Source of the DNA: Timema cristinae
Taxonomy: Eukaryota > Arthropoda > Insecta > Phasmatodea > Timematidae
NCBI GenBank assembly: GCA_039000515.1
Contig: JBCFYV010011135.1
Location: 14,522,376 to 14,586,375 of the forward strand
DNA length: 64,000 nucleotides
Direction of reading: 5' to 3'
Shown: positions 12,310 to 23,885 of the stretch, in pieces
Numbering within the stretch: the first letter of the stretch is position 1
How the letters are laid out: each line of letters starts with the position of its first letter
Notes under the pieces: model-generated
What the model was told of the DNA's origin: nothing
The model's input: only the letters and a program-made list of their open reading frames with translations
Databases searched by the model: none
Translations under genes and position numbers: made by a program

Positions 12310-12612
12310 CAACAGAGAAAATTGTTGCACCTTAAATTTTGTGATATTAGAGAGCTATTTTTGTGGATAGTCTATCTTAAATGTTAATTTTCTCAAAATT
12401 TCCAGAAGAACCAAGTTTCATATCTATGTAGGGTTGTTTTAAGCACATAGCACAAATCCCACCAAGAAACTCATGTCACAAATTCAAAAATATAAATTGT
12501 GGCACCTTAAATTTGACGATATCAAAGAGATAGTTTTGTTTATAGTGTAACTTTTAAATTAATTTTATCTTAATTTTCAGAAGAACCAAGTTCTTAGTTA
12601 TCATAGGCATGT
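12310..12612 (+). repeat. Diverged direct duplication, two copies
   Basis: Two segments of about 120 bp (starting near 12320 and 12497) share a TTG-GCACCTTAAATTT start, a TATCTTAA core and CAGAAGAACCAAGTT. The offset is about 178 bases. Confidence 0.6.
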
Positions 12613-12924
12613 ATTACAATGATCCCTATCATGTGTTCCCTTAAATATATAATTTTTGCCGATTTTATAATTTATATATAAATATTTCATTTATATTTAT
12701 CTATGAGACTTGTATAACTATACTTCCGCTTTGGCTTTATCTATTAGAACTTTTATAAATATACTAGCGCTCTATTGCTTATATGAGACATTTTAGAACT
12801 ATATTTGATTCAAGCTCAGCTTAAGTTAATTTAATTTTCTTATGTTGGATTAAAACGGTTATTTTGTTGTGGTTGTGAACTTTACAACCTGCGCTATGTT
12901 TGACATATCGAGAAAAACATAAAC

Positions 12925-12943
12925 ATGAATTTGGAACTCTTGG
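12925..12943 (+). CDS. RBBP5: RBBP5 exon 1 (start of the complete gene, 12925-30585)
   Basis: RBBP5 is the WD40 beta-propeller subunit that, with WDR5, ASH2L and DPY30, activates SET1/MLL histone H3K4 methyltransferases in the nucleus. The gene has eleven coding exons summing to 1374 bases (457 codons plus stop as sequenced), shorter than the roughly 540 residues of vertebrate RBBP5 because the C-terminal tail is missing or truncated. Exon 1 encodes MNLELL with A at -3 (AAACATGA), the conserved start of the family. The donor GGTGAGT splits the next Glu codon after its first base. I see no clear core promoter. Frames join correctly across all ten introns, which strongly supports the model. Confidence 0.93.
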
Positions 12944-13032
12944 GTGAGTTTGTTGCATTATAATATCTGTTTTAATTATGTTGTTTGTGTTTGTTATGAT
13001 TAAATATATTAAATTGTTTCATTATTTTTCAG

Positions 13033-13058
13033 AATCTTTCGGACAGAATTATCCAGAG
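13033..13058 (+). CDS. RBBP5: RBBP5 exon 2
   Basis: This 26-base exon sits between TTTTTCAG and GTATGT. It completes ESFGQNYPE, identical to the conserved N terminus of RBBP5. It ends in phase 0. Confidence 0.93.
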
Positions 13059-14621
13059 GTATGTTAACTTCAAGTGAAACATCTTGTTTGAATGTTACCT
13101 TCACTTTTTGACATAAGTAAGAATGAGATTGGTTTTACTTCTCTCTATCCTCGTTTTTCTTGCTCGCTGTTTGCATTGCGAAGGAAAGCCGGTTATTTTA
13201 TATAAGTGATATAAATTGCATTTTTATTGTCAAATTCATACCTCTACCATTCTCAGTTTTTATTTAAACATTGCATTCGACCACTGTTTGATGTTGGAAT
13301 AGTACCTTTTATATGTATTCTTTGTTTTTTAACCATGTGTATATTCTTCTTATTATTATGGCCTTGATACTTAATAAAACATCGAATAATAACAAGATTT
13401 ATAAAATGGGATAATTTCAAAAACTTTATAATTAAAACTAAATTTACATAGAAATGTAAAAAGATAGGTATTGACATTTTTTTTTTGCATTATAATACTG
13501 ACCCATGATCCTTTCCTTTGTAAAGTGCCAATTTTTCCTATAAACATTAAATTGTTTACTTGATTGGTATTATTCCAAATCTCAATTTATCAATGCACGA
13601 AAAGTTTGTTTAAGTCATAATGGGTAAGCTACATAGTAATTATATTAAAGGTTAATTTGAGCTTTAATATCTGTGACATCATCTAGCAGATCAGCCGATG
13701 GCCATTACCTGATTGCTGTTATTAAACTACTGAATGGTGCTTGCACGAGTCTACATGATGTAATTTTATTGGCCAATTTTCAAGATTTCTTTTAACAAGA
13801 AAAATACAATTTTTGTGTCATTTACAAGTTTGTAAAAACAATTAAAATAGGGATTATATAGCTTTAGGTGTGCCATATTTTCTTGGACTCAAATTTCAAT
13901 TTTTTTCTAATCAATATGATAAACCCACATGCCATTTTATTTGTGAATTAATTTGGCTTATTTTGTCTAAATAATTAAAAATAATAATTTACATAATTTT
14001 AGCTTACGGTATTGATTCACTTAAACTTATTAGGTTGTATTTATATTTATTGATTATGTATAGGTTATATCGATTTCCTTTGTATTAATTGGTTAAGGTA
14101 AGCTTAATCATAAAAATGTTGATATTTTGGAAAAAAAACTCAACGGTAAAAAACTATATGAGAGGTACTATTCTTTACTTTACTGCCATAAATATAAAAA
14201 AAGGTTAGAATTAATCTTTGGTCTAGTAATGATAATATGCTTATTTCTTGCTGTGCTTTTCTTTGCAAATACAAGTTTAATTCTTCTGAGTAACATCCCT
14301 TAATCTTAGGCCCAACCCTATAGATTAATTCATTATTTAACAACCTTTTTGTTAAATACACTCCATAAAGTGTGATGTACTTCTAGAGTAATTATAGTAA
14401 TTCTGTGCTCTTCTTAACACATTTTTTTTTTATTAATATTTATTATCTAATATATTTTGGGAAAAGATGTGTTTTTATTAGTCACTTGTCTGCCAATATT
14501 AGAAAATACTTAATCACCCTTATCAATAAGATTTTAGTGATTGAATTTTTTTTTATTAGTCTTAGTAAGAAGGTGTTCGAAAGTGGCCCCGGTGGGACCT
14601 CAATGTTTTTAACTATTTACA

Positions 14622-14870
14622 CCCGCCTCGGTGGCGTAGTTGGCTACGCGCTTGTCGCTCTGAGCTCGACTGCTGAGGACAGGGAGATCGAGGTTGAATC
14701 TCGGTCGGGTGAACTGGGGGTGGTTTTTTCTAAATGGTTTTCCACTCTCCCTCCACGCAAATGCGGGTTCACTTCCTCTAATTCAACCTTCCCAATTCCT
14801 AATCCATTAGAGTAATTAGTACTTAAAGCGTATAACCCGAATGGTTAGTAAGACGCGGTGCTAAATATTA
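14622..14870 (+). repeat. SINE-A, full copy in RBBP5 intron 2
   Basis: Box A GTGGCGTAGTTGG, box B region GAGGTTGAATCTCGG and the complete shared tail are present. A perfect 14-bp target-site duplication, TTTAACTATTTACA, lies at 14608-14621 and 14871-14884. Confidence 0.93.
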
Positions 14871-14947
14871 TTTAACTATTTACAGATTAAATTCCACCAC
14901 TTGCTAAAAGAAGTAAGACTTGTTTATTGTATTCTTGATGCTTTCAG

Positions 14948-15120
14948 GAATTTGATGGCACGCTGGATAGTATATCTTTAGCACTGACTTGTGCATTCAA
15001 CAAACGAGGAACACTTTTAGCTGTTGGCTGTAATGACGGCCGTATAGTAATATGGGACTTCTTGACAAGAGGAATCGCCAAAATTATAAGTGCACATGTT
15101 CATCCTGTATGCTCACTGAG
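14948..15120 (+). CDS. RBBP5: RBBP5 exon 3 (first WD40 blades)
   Basis: It encodes EFDGTLDSISLALTC through GCNDGRIVIWDFLTRG and HVHPVCSL. The near-identity to other RBBP5 proteins includes the GCNDGRIVIWDFLTRGIAK blade signature. The donor AG|GTAGTG leaves phase 2, and the split codon with exon 4 gives Ser. Confidence 0.95.
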
Positions 15121-15175
15121 GTAGTGATGCTCACTTTACTACTATTATTAGATTTAATTATTTTATTTATCACCC

Positions 15176-15402
15176 ATTTTGGTGCTCGCATGGTCTAAGG
15201 CACCACTTTCGCAATATACTGGACTGTAGATGACTAGGGGACCTGGGTTCAAATCCCGGTTGGGTGTACCGAGTGGTTTTCCACTCTCCCTCCATGAAAA
15301 TGTGAGTACACTTACTCTAAATTCAATCTTCCTCATCTTTAACACATTAGTGTAATTATTATAAAAGTGTATAATCTAAGTGAGTATTAAGATTCGATGC
15401 TA
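15176..15402 (+). repeat. SINE-C in RBBP5 intron 3
   Basis: The head is like a tRNA-Leu/Ser (GCATGGTCTAAGGC). Box B is GGTTCAAATCCC. The body is the TGGTTTTCCACTCTCCCTCC segment shared with SINE-A, followed by a degraded shared tail. It starts 55 bases after exon 3. Confidence 0.85.
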
Positions 15403-15448
15403 AAAAATACAAATATTAGTTTAGTCTAAAGTTATCACCTTTTACATG

Positions 15449-15666
15449 CATCAATGGTCGCACGGTTTTAGGTGTCACTCCTACAATAGACTGGATTTAT
15501 AGTCATGAAGTTGACGTTTAACTTTCAACCAGGTGTACTGAATGGTTTTCCACTCTCCCTCCACATCAATGCAAATACATTTCCTTTAGAATTTTACCTT
15601 CCTTATTGCTACTTTATAATATTTAATATATGAATAGTTTTAATGGTTATAAAGATGCGATATTAC
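15449..15666 (+). repeat. SINE-C, second copy in RBBP5 intron 3
   Basis: A diverged head (GGTCGCACGGTTTTAGG) is followed by the common body with TGGTTTTCCACTCTCCCTCC and a degraded tail (AGATGCGATATTA). Confidence 0.8.
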
Positions 15667-16388
15667 CTTTTAATGGGTTATGAAGTGAGGAGAGCAACTG
15701 TTTCTTTTACCCAACCTTCACCAAACTCATATTTTCTAAAGTCTTATCTCCAACACGATTCATAAACATCTTAGGATACATTAATTCGAGGTAAAGAAAT
15801 GCACTCACTATTAGTTTGGTGAGTGGATGAAAAACCACAGTGATAAATCATGTATTTTAAACCCCCTCATATTACCCAGCCGAGATTCAGATCTTTACCA
15901 CCCCATGTATTGCGATCTTGATGTCTTAGACTACGTGACAACCAGTGCGGGGAAACGGCTTGCTGATAAAGGAGTGGCGGATAGGTAACCACTTACTTGT
16001 GAGGGGATGACACCTGTCAACGTCAACACAAAAGGTCTAAGGCAGGTTTTGCAAACTCAGGGCCTGAGACACATACCGATCGGGTCTTTCCTCTAAATTA
16101 TATTTTTCTCACACCTTACTCGGTATCAGCATCAGAATTTGCACGGGTAACAAGATGTGCTCTATAAACAAAAGTCTAGAATATATTAAAGCAAACCTAT
16201 TTCTCTAGGCTGTGGGCCTCGCCCCGAGTTTGTGAATCTGGCCCTTCGACTTGTTTAAATTCGAGACCACTAGAAGGTTACGGGTTTGAATCTTTTTTTT
16301 TCAAACAAACTTAATAGATGAGTACATTATTTTATAGTGAAGACAAATTATTTTTTGACTTTACTGTCATATCTCTTCTTTTTAATAG

Positions 16389-16506
16389 TTGGTCTCGGAA
16401 TGGTCACAAGCTTCTGAGTGCTTCTACAGACAATAATGTTTGTATCTGGGAAGTTATGACAGGCGATTGTGAGCAGAAGTATCGCTTTCCTTCACCGATT
16501 CTCAAG
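16389..16506 (+). CDS. RBBP5: RBBP5 exon 4
   Basis: Acceptor TTTAATAG precedes WSRNGHKLLSASTDNNV, which continues through W(E)VMTGDCEQKYRFPSPILK. These match the RBBP5 blade WSRDGHKL.SASTDN and the RFPSPILK motif. It ends in phase 0 at AAG|GTAAAA. Confidence 0.95.
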
Positions 16507-16779
16507 GTAAAAGAAAAAAATATAATTCAAACAGCCCCAAAATATATAAAAAATATAGGTTGTCCTGTAACATGTGTGGCTCACTTCAGCGGTAGACAGA
16601 AGACACACAATCAATTAAAAGCGTTAATATAAACATGTGTCCATTTACCTTGTTTCCGCATAGTAGTAATGTTTGTTCTCCATTAGTTTAACATTATAGG
16701 AAGGGTTCAAAATAGCCACCATCCACCTTAATGCAGGTCTGCAATCATCGTGTAGTAGAATGCCACATTCTTTCAAAAA

Positions 16780-17034
16780 TCCCGCCTCGGTGGCGTAGTT
16801 GGCTAAAACGCTTGTCGTGTTGAGCTCGACTGCTGAGGACAGGGAGATCGAGGTGCGAATCTCGGTCGGGTGAACTGGGGGTGGTTTTCCTAAATGGTTT
16901 TCGCTCTCCCTCCACGCAAATGCGGGTTCACTTCCTCTAATTAAACCTTCCCAATTCCTAATCCATTAGCATAATTAGTACTTAAAGCGTATAACCCGAA
17001 CGGGTAGTAAGACGCAGTGCTACATATTATTATT
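16780..17034 (+). repeat. SINE-A, full copy in RBBP5 intron 4
   Basis: Complete head, body and tail. A 13-bp target-site duplication, ATTCTTTCAAAAA, lies at 16767-16779 and 17035-17047. The tail stem-loop is at 16987-17015. Confidence 0.93.
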
Positions 17035-18037
17035 ATTCTTTCAAAAAAATACCTGGTGTTTTAGGATTCAAGAGAACAAACTAGAATAACCCATAAAACA
17101 CACCTAGTCAACAGGTCAAGAGAAATCAATTGTTATATATAAACAGTTTAGTGCAATTACTTGGCTCTAACTCTAAAACATGTTCAAATGGTATACATGT
17201 TTATATGAATGTTTTTAATGGTTTGTTGTGTCTCCTGTGCATCGCCCACATGTTACATAAGTGATTCATTTTGTTATAGTTGTAAGAAAGTACACGAAAA
17301 GTGGATAGAAACATATAGAAGTAATTAACACAATATCTTCTTTCAAATACAAAAAAATGTGTCTCATAAAGTGAAAAAGAGGTATTTCTGATAAATATGG
17401 ACTAAGCCATTAATTTGTAAGCATCATAGTATCTAACTCCGAAAAACATTTAGTTTTAAAATTTGGATATGTAACAATATATAACAAAATTCGATATTAA
17501 AAAAAAATATTCGCAAATATCCTTAAGAATTCAGGTATTTGAAAGGCTCATCTCAATTTGTGATACTTTTCTTATATTCTTTATTCATGATCCTATTGTT
17601 AAATGAGAACATTTAAAAAATCAAAATTGTTGATAGTCTTAGATATTATCTCGTTTTGATGACCTGTGCTTTATACTTTTATCGGTCAGTCCTTTAATTT
17701 AGTCATGGATGTCTTGTGTTGAGTCATGATATGAGTATCGAATCCTTAGACACACTGTACCAATTAAAGATGGGTCGAATCCTATATTTTGTTATGGAAC
17801 AACGATCAGGTCTATAATTCCTTTTACCATTTGCTTAAGATTGAAATTGTTTTATCAAGTCGAGCTCTTCATAAATATTATATTCATTTTTTTTTAGATG
17901 TTTTATGAATCTTGAATTTCTCAAATACCATAGAATTTGAGGAATTGAGGATTTTAGCGCACCTTCTCTAGCATTAATCCCTTTATTATAACTCTTGCTT
18001 TCTTTTACTACCTCATTATCTTTGCATTTGTTTACAG

Positions 18038-18148
18038 GTTCAGTTCAACCCAAGAAATGACAAAGTGTTCCTCGTCTGTCCCATGCGTCATGCAGTCGTT
18101 TTAGTCAATTCGGAGGGCGGTCATCAAGTTGTACCCTTGGATGATGAC
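18038..18148 (+). CDS. RBBP5: RBBP5 exon 5
   Basis: It encodes VQFNPRNDKVFLVCPM through VVPLDDD, matching the family's VQ.(H/N)PR...(V/L)LVCPM and VLP.DDD segments. Exactly 37 codons, phase 0 at both ends (TTTACAG and GTGAGA). Confidence 0.94.
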
Positions 18149-18278
18149 GTGAGAAACATTCCTGTATTAATTACAGACACCTCTTTAACGACAACATAAC
18201 TACGGAGTATCAATGCTATAATAGGTTAAAAAAGTTAATACTCACTTATAACAAACATTGATAATTATCACCTGGACA

Positions 18279-18475
18279 TGCTTTGGTGATCGAGTGGTCT
18301 AAGGTGTCACACTCACAATAGTCTGGATTGTGTTAATTGGGGGATTAGGGGTTGAATCTAGATTTGGATATACTGTCAGTGGTTTTTATAAATGGTTTCC
18401 CACTCTACTCTGCAAATGTGTGTACATTTCCTCTAAGTTTTACATTCCTCATGTCTAATATTAATAATATTTTAT
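18279..18475 (+). repeat. SINE-C in RBBP5 intron 5
   Basis: The head GAGTGGTCTAAGGTGTCAC is followed by a body with GTGGTTTTTATAAATGG and CATTTCCTCTAAG. The shared tail is lost. Confidence 0.75.
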
Positions 18476-19124
18476 TTATATTCACTTATATGTATGTGCA
18501 GTTATTATAATATATATATATATATTTATTTATTTCACCTAATTTCCCTACCAATTTGATATATATTAAAATAAAATTGAAAGGATAGTGAAAAAAACAA
18601 AACAATCTTTCACTTAAAATTGAACAAGCTCTCCCACACAAATCACCACACAAATTAAATATTACTGGAGGCCAGGTATACTTGGTGTGGCCCTGACATC
18701 ACATTTTTTACAGCTTTTTAAGCAATTCATTGCAATATAGAGGATAACTTTTATTTTATTCCAGGTCCCTGGCCCCTAGGTCTGTAAAATGAGCCATTTC
18801 CCACCATCTTACGATTTGCCCAAATCCACCCGAATAGTGAAATCCAGTACAGTATTATATGAATACTATTTGTTGATAACAAAATTAAAGTTACAGAGAG
18901 ATCTTAAAAAAAAGGGGGGGGGAGGGGGGGCAGGGGTGTTGAAAACAAGGTGTTAAAGAAGATATTTGGTCCAAAAAGAAACTAGGCTACTGAAGAATAG
19001 AGGTGGTTACATATGATGAGTTACATACCCTGTACTCATCACACAACATTGTTAGGATAATCAAGTCTTGTAGATTACTTTCAGCAGGACATGCAGCATG
19101 AATGTTCTAACCCAATGAGAAGAG

Positions 19125-19340
19125 GCCATTGGGAAGATCTAGACTCAGATGGGAGGATAACATTGGAATGAACCTGAAAGAGAAAGGGTGTAATGAGGTG
19201 GACTGGATAGAATAGTTCAAGATAAGGATAAGGTGTAATGAGGTGGGCTGGGTAGAACTAGCTCAAGTTACGGATAGGAGGTTGTAGTGAGGTGGTCTGA
19301 ATAGAGCGAGCTCAAGCTAGGGATAGGTGGTGTACTTTTG
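19125..19340 (+). mobile_element. Retroelement C-terminal fragment with internal triplication
   Basis: The reading frame gives RLRWEDNIGMNLKEKG and EVDWIE, typical of the C-terminal GRPRxRWED region of insect LINE polyproteins. A segment containing GTAATGAGGTGG is present three times about 60 bases apart. Related pieces occur at 24640-24950 and 26640-26770 on the other strand. Confidence 0.55.
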
Positions 19341-20010
19341 TAAGTGCGATAATGAACTCTCGGTTTCCAGATGCCATAAAGTAAGTTGTAATTAAGATCT
19401 CGTTAGTTTGAATTAAAAAATACCGGGCCCATATAAAACTAGCTAATACTAGAACTAGATGAAATAGCCAGAAAAAATTAAAATCAGAGTTGGATCGAAT
19501 CTACTACTATACAAATTCGAATCTGAATCGTGTGGAAATGTTAAAAGAGGAAATATAAATATTATGGTGTACTAGAAAAAAGAAATAATAACTAATTAGG
19601 AACCTTATTCTATAGTTCATTAATAATATCGTCGATACATTCGTTAACTGTTAAATAAATGTCTGAGTTCTGATTATTAAGTTTGTTTTATGATTATGTT
19701 CAATTGAGTTGAAAGGGGGATTTGGGGCTCAACCCCCTTCAGAATTTTATGAACCCCTCCCCTAAAAAAATTAGCCCTTGATTCTGATAAGTTTGAACCA
19801 CCAAAAAAGGTGTGTTAAAGCTGTAAAACAAATTACAATTTAATAAAATCACTAATCCAATATGTTCTTTAATCTTGAATATTCTTATTGATTTGAGGAT
19901 TTAAGGAGCCAATTCCTAAATTAAAAACTATAATTTTTTTCATCCTCTCTCCAGTCTAATACATGTTTTATGGTTTAGGTATGTATATCTTCACTCACCA
20001 AGAAATGGTG

Positions 20011-20175
20011 CGACATCTCACCTCTTTCGGTAGTGTGTCTGCTAACTTTTAAGAATCCTGGATTTGATCCTGGTATGGCCGAAAAGCTAATCATTGCTGA
20101 CATTTATAATTTATCTTTCACATTGATGAATAAACAGCAGGAGAACTGGGTGTTATGTCTTTTCTCTAATTAAGT
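20011..20175 (+). repeat. SINE-E, partial, in RBBP5 intron 5
   Basis: Head CACCTCTTTCGGTAGTGTG and box-B-like GGATTTGATCCTGG are followed by TATGGCCGAAAAG. Same family as 25036-25300. Confidence 0.65.
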
Positions 20176-20222
20176 TAATTAATAATGTAATCTAAGAACA
20201 AATCCTTATTTTTTATTTTCAG

Positions 20223-20404
20223 TCTGATCTAAATATAGTGGCTTCGTTTGATCGTCGGGGCGAGTTTGTCTACACAGGAAATGGAAGGGGCAAAGTTTCA
20301 GTTCTGACGGTTTCCGAACTCTCGTTGAAGGCATCATTCAAAGTAACCCAAGGAACTACGAGTGCAACTGCAGTGAAAAGCATCGAGTTTGCCAGACGAG
20401 GAGA
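20223..20404 (+). CDS. RBBP5: RBBP5 exon 6
   Basis: It encodes SDLNIVASFDRRGEFVYTGN through KSIEFARRG, matching RBBP5 SDLN(V/I)VASFDRRGE(Y/F)(I/V)YTGN and IKSIEFAR.G. The donor GA|GTAAGT leaves phase 2. The split codon is Asp, where vertebrates have Ser. Confidence 0.95.
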
Positions 20405-20483
20405 GTAAGTCTGATATAAATTATAATGAAGCTTTGAAAATTTCGACTTGACTTCAACTATAAAATTATTACCCGCTTCAGTG

Positions 20484-20722
20484 AACAAATAGTCTTAAGC
20501 TGTCACTCATTTTAGTCTCGCCTGCTAATGACGAGAAGATTGGGGTTTGAATCCTGGTCGAGTCTACTGAGAGTGGTTTATCCTAAATAATCTCCCACTC
20601 TCCTTCCACACAAGTGCCGGTATTTTATCTCTAAAATTCTTCCTTCCTTATTCCTATAACAGTAAAGTAATTTTCCTATATGTGTATAACCTGAACAGGT
20701 GTCAAAACGTGGTGATGAAAAT
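20484..20722 (+). repeat. SINE-C in RBBP5 intron 6
   Basis: Box-B-like GGGTTTGAATCCTGG and body GGTTTATCCTAAATAATC are followed by a diverged shared tail (GTGTATAACCTGAACAGG). Confidence 0.75.
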
Positions 20723-20917
20723 TAAAATAAATACATTTTTATCAGTGTGGAGGCCTTTACCCTTTCAATGTCTATTAAATTGTTTACTTGAGATTTTTAT
20801 GTTAATTATTATGGTAAAAAATATTTATTTTACACACATTTGGTTTTATTACTGAATTTGCCTTATCTATTTAATTAAAATGTTGCTCACACCTTTTTTC
20901 TTTTGTTTGTTGTTTAG

Positions 20918-21037
20918 TTGTTTTCTTATCAACACAGCTGACCGAGTAATAAGAGTTTATGATACCAAAGAAGTTCTCGCCTGCGGCAAAGACGGGGAAA
21001 CAGAACCAATTCAAAAGCTACAAGATTTGGTCAACAA
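20918..21037 (+). CDS. RBBP5: RBBP5 exon 7
   Basis: It encodes CFLINTADRVIRVYDTKEVL and then EPIQKLQDLVN, matching the family's CFLINTADR(I/V)IRVYD and P.QKLQDLVN. The donor AA|GTAAGT keeps phase 2. The split codon with exon 8 gives Lys. Confidence 0.95.
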
Positions 21038-21999
21038 GTAAGTCAAAGGTTTTTTACACAAGTATCACTTTAGTAAAATCTACTTCTTGCATGCTGTTAG
21101 GCAGGGAAAACCTGGAAAAGTTGGCAATTCTTTTTATGTCAGGCAAAATCGGAAAATTTCATAGAACTACAAATAATAAAAAAACCTTTTATTAAAATTA
21201 TTTATATATTATTTATCAGAGGTATTTAATATGTATTTTATGAACATACTAATTATATCAGTAAACAATAATTTCTATGAGTGAGTGTGAAAGGGCCTAT
21301 CAATTTTGCCGAGAAAGTTATTTTCACTTACTGTCAAGGGATCTTTTACACGCCACAATCGATATGGAACCGATGACTTTTCTTCCCTTTTGAAGGAAGT
21401 TGTGCTATGGATTTTTATCACTCAAGAAAAATCTGTTGACCTTGGCTTTGATTGGTTTGATATCGTGAACATAGTGTCTTGAAACGAGAACTTTACTCCA
21501 AGACCACAAGGGTCATCCTTAATTTAAATACTTGACCAAACATGCATGTTAATAAAATACATTTATTAGATAAGACATTCTAACATGAGATGGTTGAACA
21601 TTGTTTGTTTATTATACAACATTTACACATGGCTACAAAATAATAGCTCGGACATCTAACAATGAAAAATACAATAATAATGGCAAAGTTTAGTAATGAT
21701 TAGGATTTATTTTTTTGAACTAATATTTATTGTAATAAATTATGGGTAAAATATTCATCAGTCACCAAGGAAGAAAGAAAGGAATTTTTTTTTCTTCTGG
21801 AAAACAATGGAAGTTGTGGAATTTTATAATATAAAAGTCTTGTAGCCAGCCTGTGATAGGTTTGTATTCCTCTAAGAATTCATACATTTTGGAATTCATA
21901 TATTTTGGTATTTCTTAATTTATCTCCAATAATCCAGAAATTTACCTTTGAGTGAGGGTAAAACATACCGGTAAAATGTATCAAAGTTATTATTTCCAA

Positions 22000-22051
22000 G
22001 CGTATAACCCGAACGGGTAGTAAGACGCGGTGCTAATAATAATAATAATAA
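22000..22051 (+). repeat. Tail-only SINE insertion in RBBP5 intron 7
   Basis: Only the last part of the shared 3' tail (from GCGTATAACCCG) plus an (AAT)n tail is present. It is flanked by a 9-bp target-site duplication, TATTTCCAA, at 21991-21999 and 22052-22060. No head or body is present. Confidence 0.85.
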
Positions 22052-22859
22052 TATTTCCAAACTTTTCCCCGTTTGGGGATTTTAGTGAGACCTGTTTGAA
22101 TGTATATCTTTAAAAGATCAAGCCACAAGTCTGGGATTGTAAAATAAGGGCGGGCTTTAAGTTTCAAGAGAGTTTCTAGGTTCAAAAATGAGGTGGCCCA
22201 ATGGCTAGATAATTTTATAATAAAGGAAATTGATAAAACTAAAGAAAAAGGAAAAATAAACTACCAAGAATAAATTTGATGAAGAAAGCCCACCTAGGGA
22301 AAGAGGAAAGATGTGGGAAGAATCCAATGCACAAAGGTGACATCTTCTTCCTTTCTTCTGTCTTCTATAGTAGTATAGTAGTCACACACACATTTAAACA
22401 CAAATATAATAATATTTCGGCATTGTTGCCTTTATCAAACACAAAGAAGAAGAGAGTACAAATAACACAAACAATGGATTACTCCATTTTGAATTTTGAA
22501 TTAAACTGTTAGAAACAAATTGTGCCAACTGTTTTTGGGAGTAGAGATAAATTCCTTGGTTGTGGTTAATATTTATAGAAAACTGATGATGAGAGTTTCT
22601 AGGTTATTTTAAACATTGGAAGCTATTTTAAGGGTGAGTTCATGTTACAGTAATAAGAGGCATGTGGGTAATTTTAAGTAACATAAAAAAATATATGTAT
22701 AAATAATATTTAGTTTTTTTCTCTCCTTAGCTCAAGCTAATTTTATGAAAAATATGCTTTTATGTTTTATATAATATATCACATATTAATATTGATATGA
22801 GTTTTAAGGATGTAGTAATTTTATATATATATGTACACCATCATCATCATCATCATCAT

Positions 22860-23600
22860 CACGAACTGGTTCTAGGCTGTGGCCAGATTAGTTCAAGAAA
22901 ATAAACCCATCTTCCTCTTTTCTTTCACCATTCTACTCCTCTCATCTGCACACTTGCTGCTATTTTACTCTTCCCATCTCTTTCTTGATCTCCCTTGCTG
23001 TATTTTTCCTACATACTTTGTCTCCATAATTCTCCTTAGGATTCATTCCTATTTCCATCTTTATTAAGTGCCTGAACCATCTCACACTTGCTTCCTTTAC
23101 TGTATCATGTACCCCTTGTAGTTGAACACTTGCCCAAACATCTTCATTCATAATTCTATCTCTCCTAGTAACAGTTATATTCTGTTGCATTTGTAGTTAT
23201 GGATACAATATTATTATTATTATTATTATTAGCACCGCGTCTTACTACCCATTCATGTTATACGCTCTTACGCTAATGTGTAATGGTAGGGTGATTGTGA
23301 GATGAAATGAAGGACCTACAGTTTAACGTGGAATCCGAACCACGGTGGCGACCTGGCATTCCTCACATTCACAAGATATCTTGTCAGAGGTGAAGGAAGG
23401 GTTTGGCAATCAGATAAATCTGTGCCGGGACCGAGGATTGAACCCTGGCCGCCAGCACAGAAGTCTGACACCTTACCCCTAGACCACCAGGTCACCTGGA
23501 TACAATAAAGTATGCCCTATAAACTTCAATGGTACTTTTTTATAGCAAGTCTCATACACACCTGTAAAACAACTCTATTGAATATTTACTTTACATCCAT
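22860..23600 (-). mobile_element. LINE reverse-transcriptase fragment, interrupted by SINE-B
   Basis: On the minus strand 23190-22960 reads VTRRDRIMNEDVWASVQLQ and GVHDTVKEASVRWFRHLIKM, the conserved region after the reverse transcriptase of one insect LINE family. Sequence right of the SINE (about 23508-23590) matches the next upstream part of the same LINE as seen at 31513-31590. A SINE-B (23211-23496) therefore split this relic. Confidence 0.75.
23211..23496 (-). repeat. SINE-B, full copy inside the LINE relic (RBBP5 intron 7)
   Basis: An (ATT)n tail and the shared tail sit at the left. At the right is the tRNA Glu/Asp-like head, reverse of GGTGACCTGGTGGTCTAGGG. An 11-bp target-site duplication, TGGATACAATA, lies at 23200-23210 and 23497-23507. 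Confidence 0.92.
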
Positions 23601-23605
23601 TACGA

Positions 23606-23868
23606 TTTCCAGCTTGTAGCCCTGGTCAGTTTTTTATTCAAGCCATATATATTCCACTACCGGTTTGCTAGGCCTGTCGTAGCTTCATATGCCTTATAAT
23701 CTAACTTAAGACTAGGACAGGGACAACATCCAGTCCCGGCTGTCAATTCATCACTGCGAAAGAGTGAACCCATGTTTCACCAATGATATGGCCATGCTGG
23801 TAATTGAACCTGGTACCCTAAGCTCAGTAGACAGACACGCTATCGGTCGAGCTAAGGTCCTGACACTG
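23606..23868 (-). repeat. SINE-E in RBBP5 intron 7, next to exon 8
   Basis: The head at the right end reads on the minus strand (CTTAGCTCGACCGATAGCG, box B GGTTCAATTACC). The body ends near 23606. It stops 17 bases before exon 8. Confidence 0.8.
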
Positions 23869-23885
23869 ATGTATGTTTGATGTAG

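Noticed and set aside
16780..16890. tRNA gene candidates (many A and B boxes in the window)
   Set aside because: The boxes sit in SINE heads that lack a proper acceptor stem and anticodon arm and are followed by SINE bodies and target duplications.
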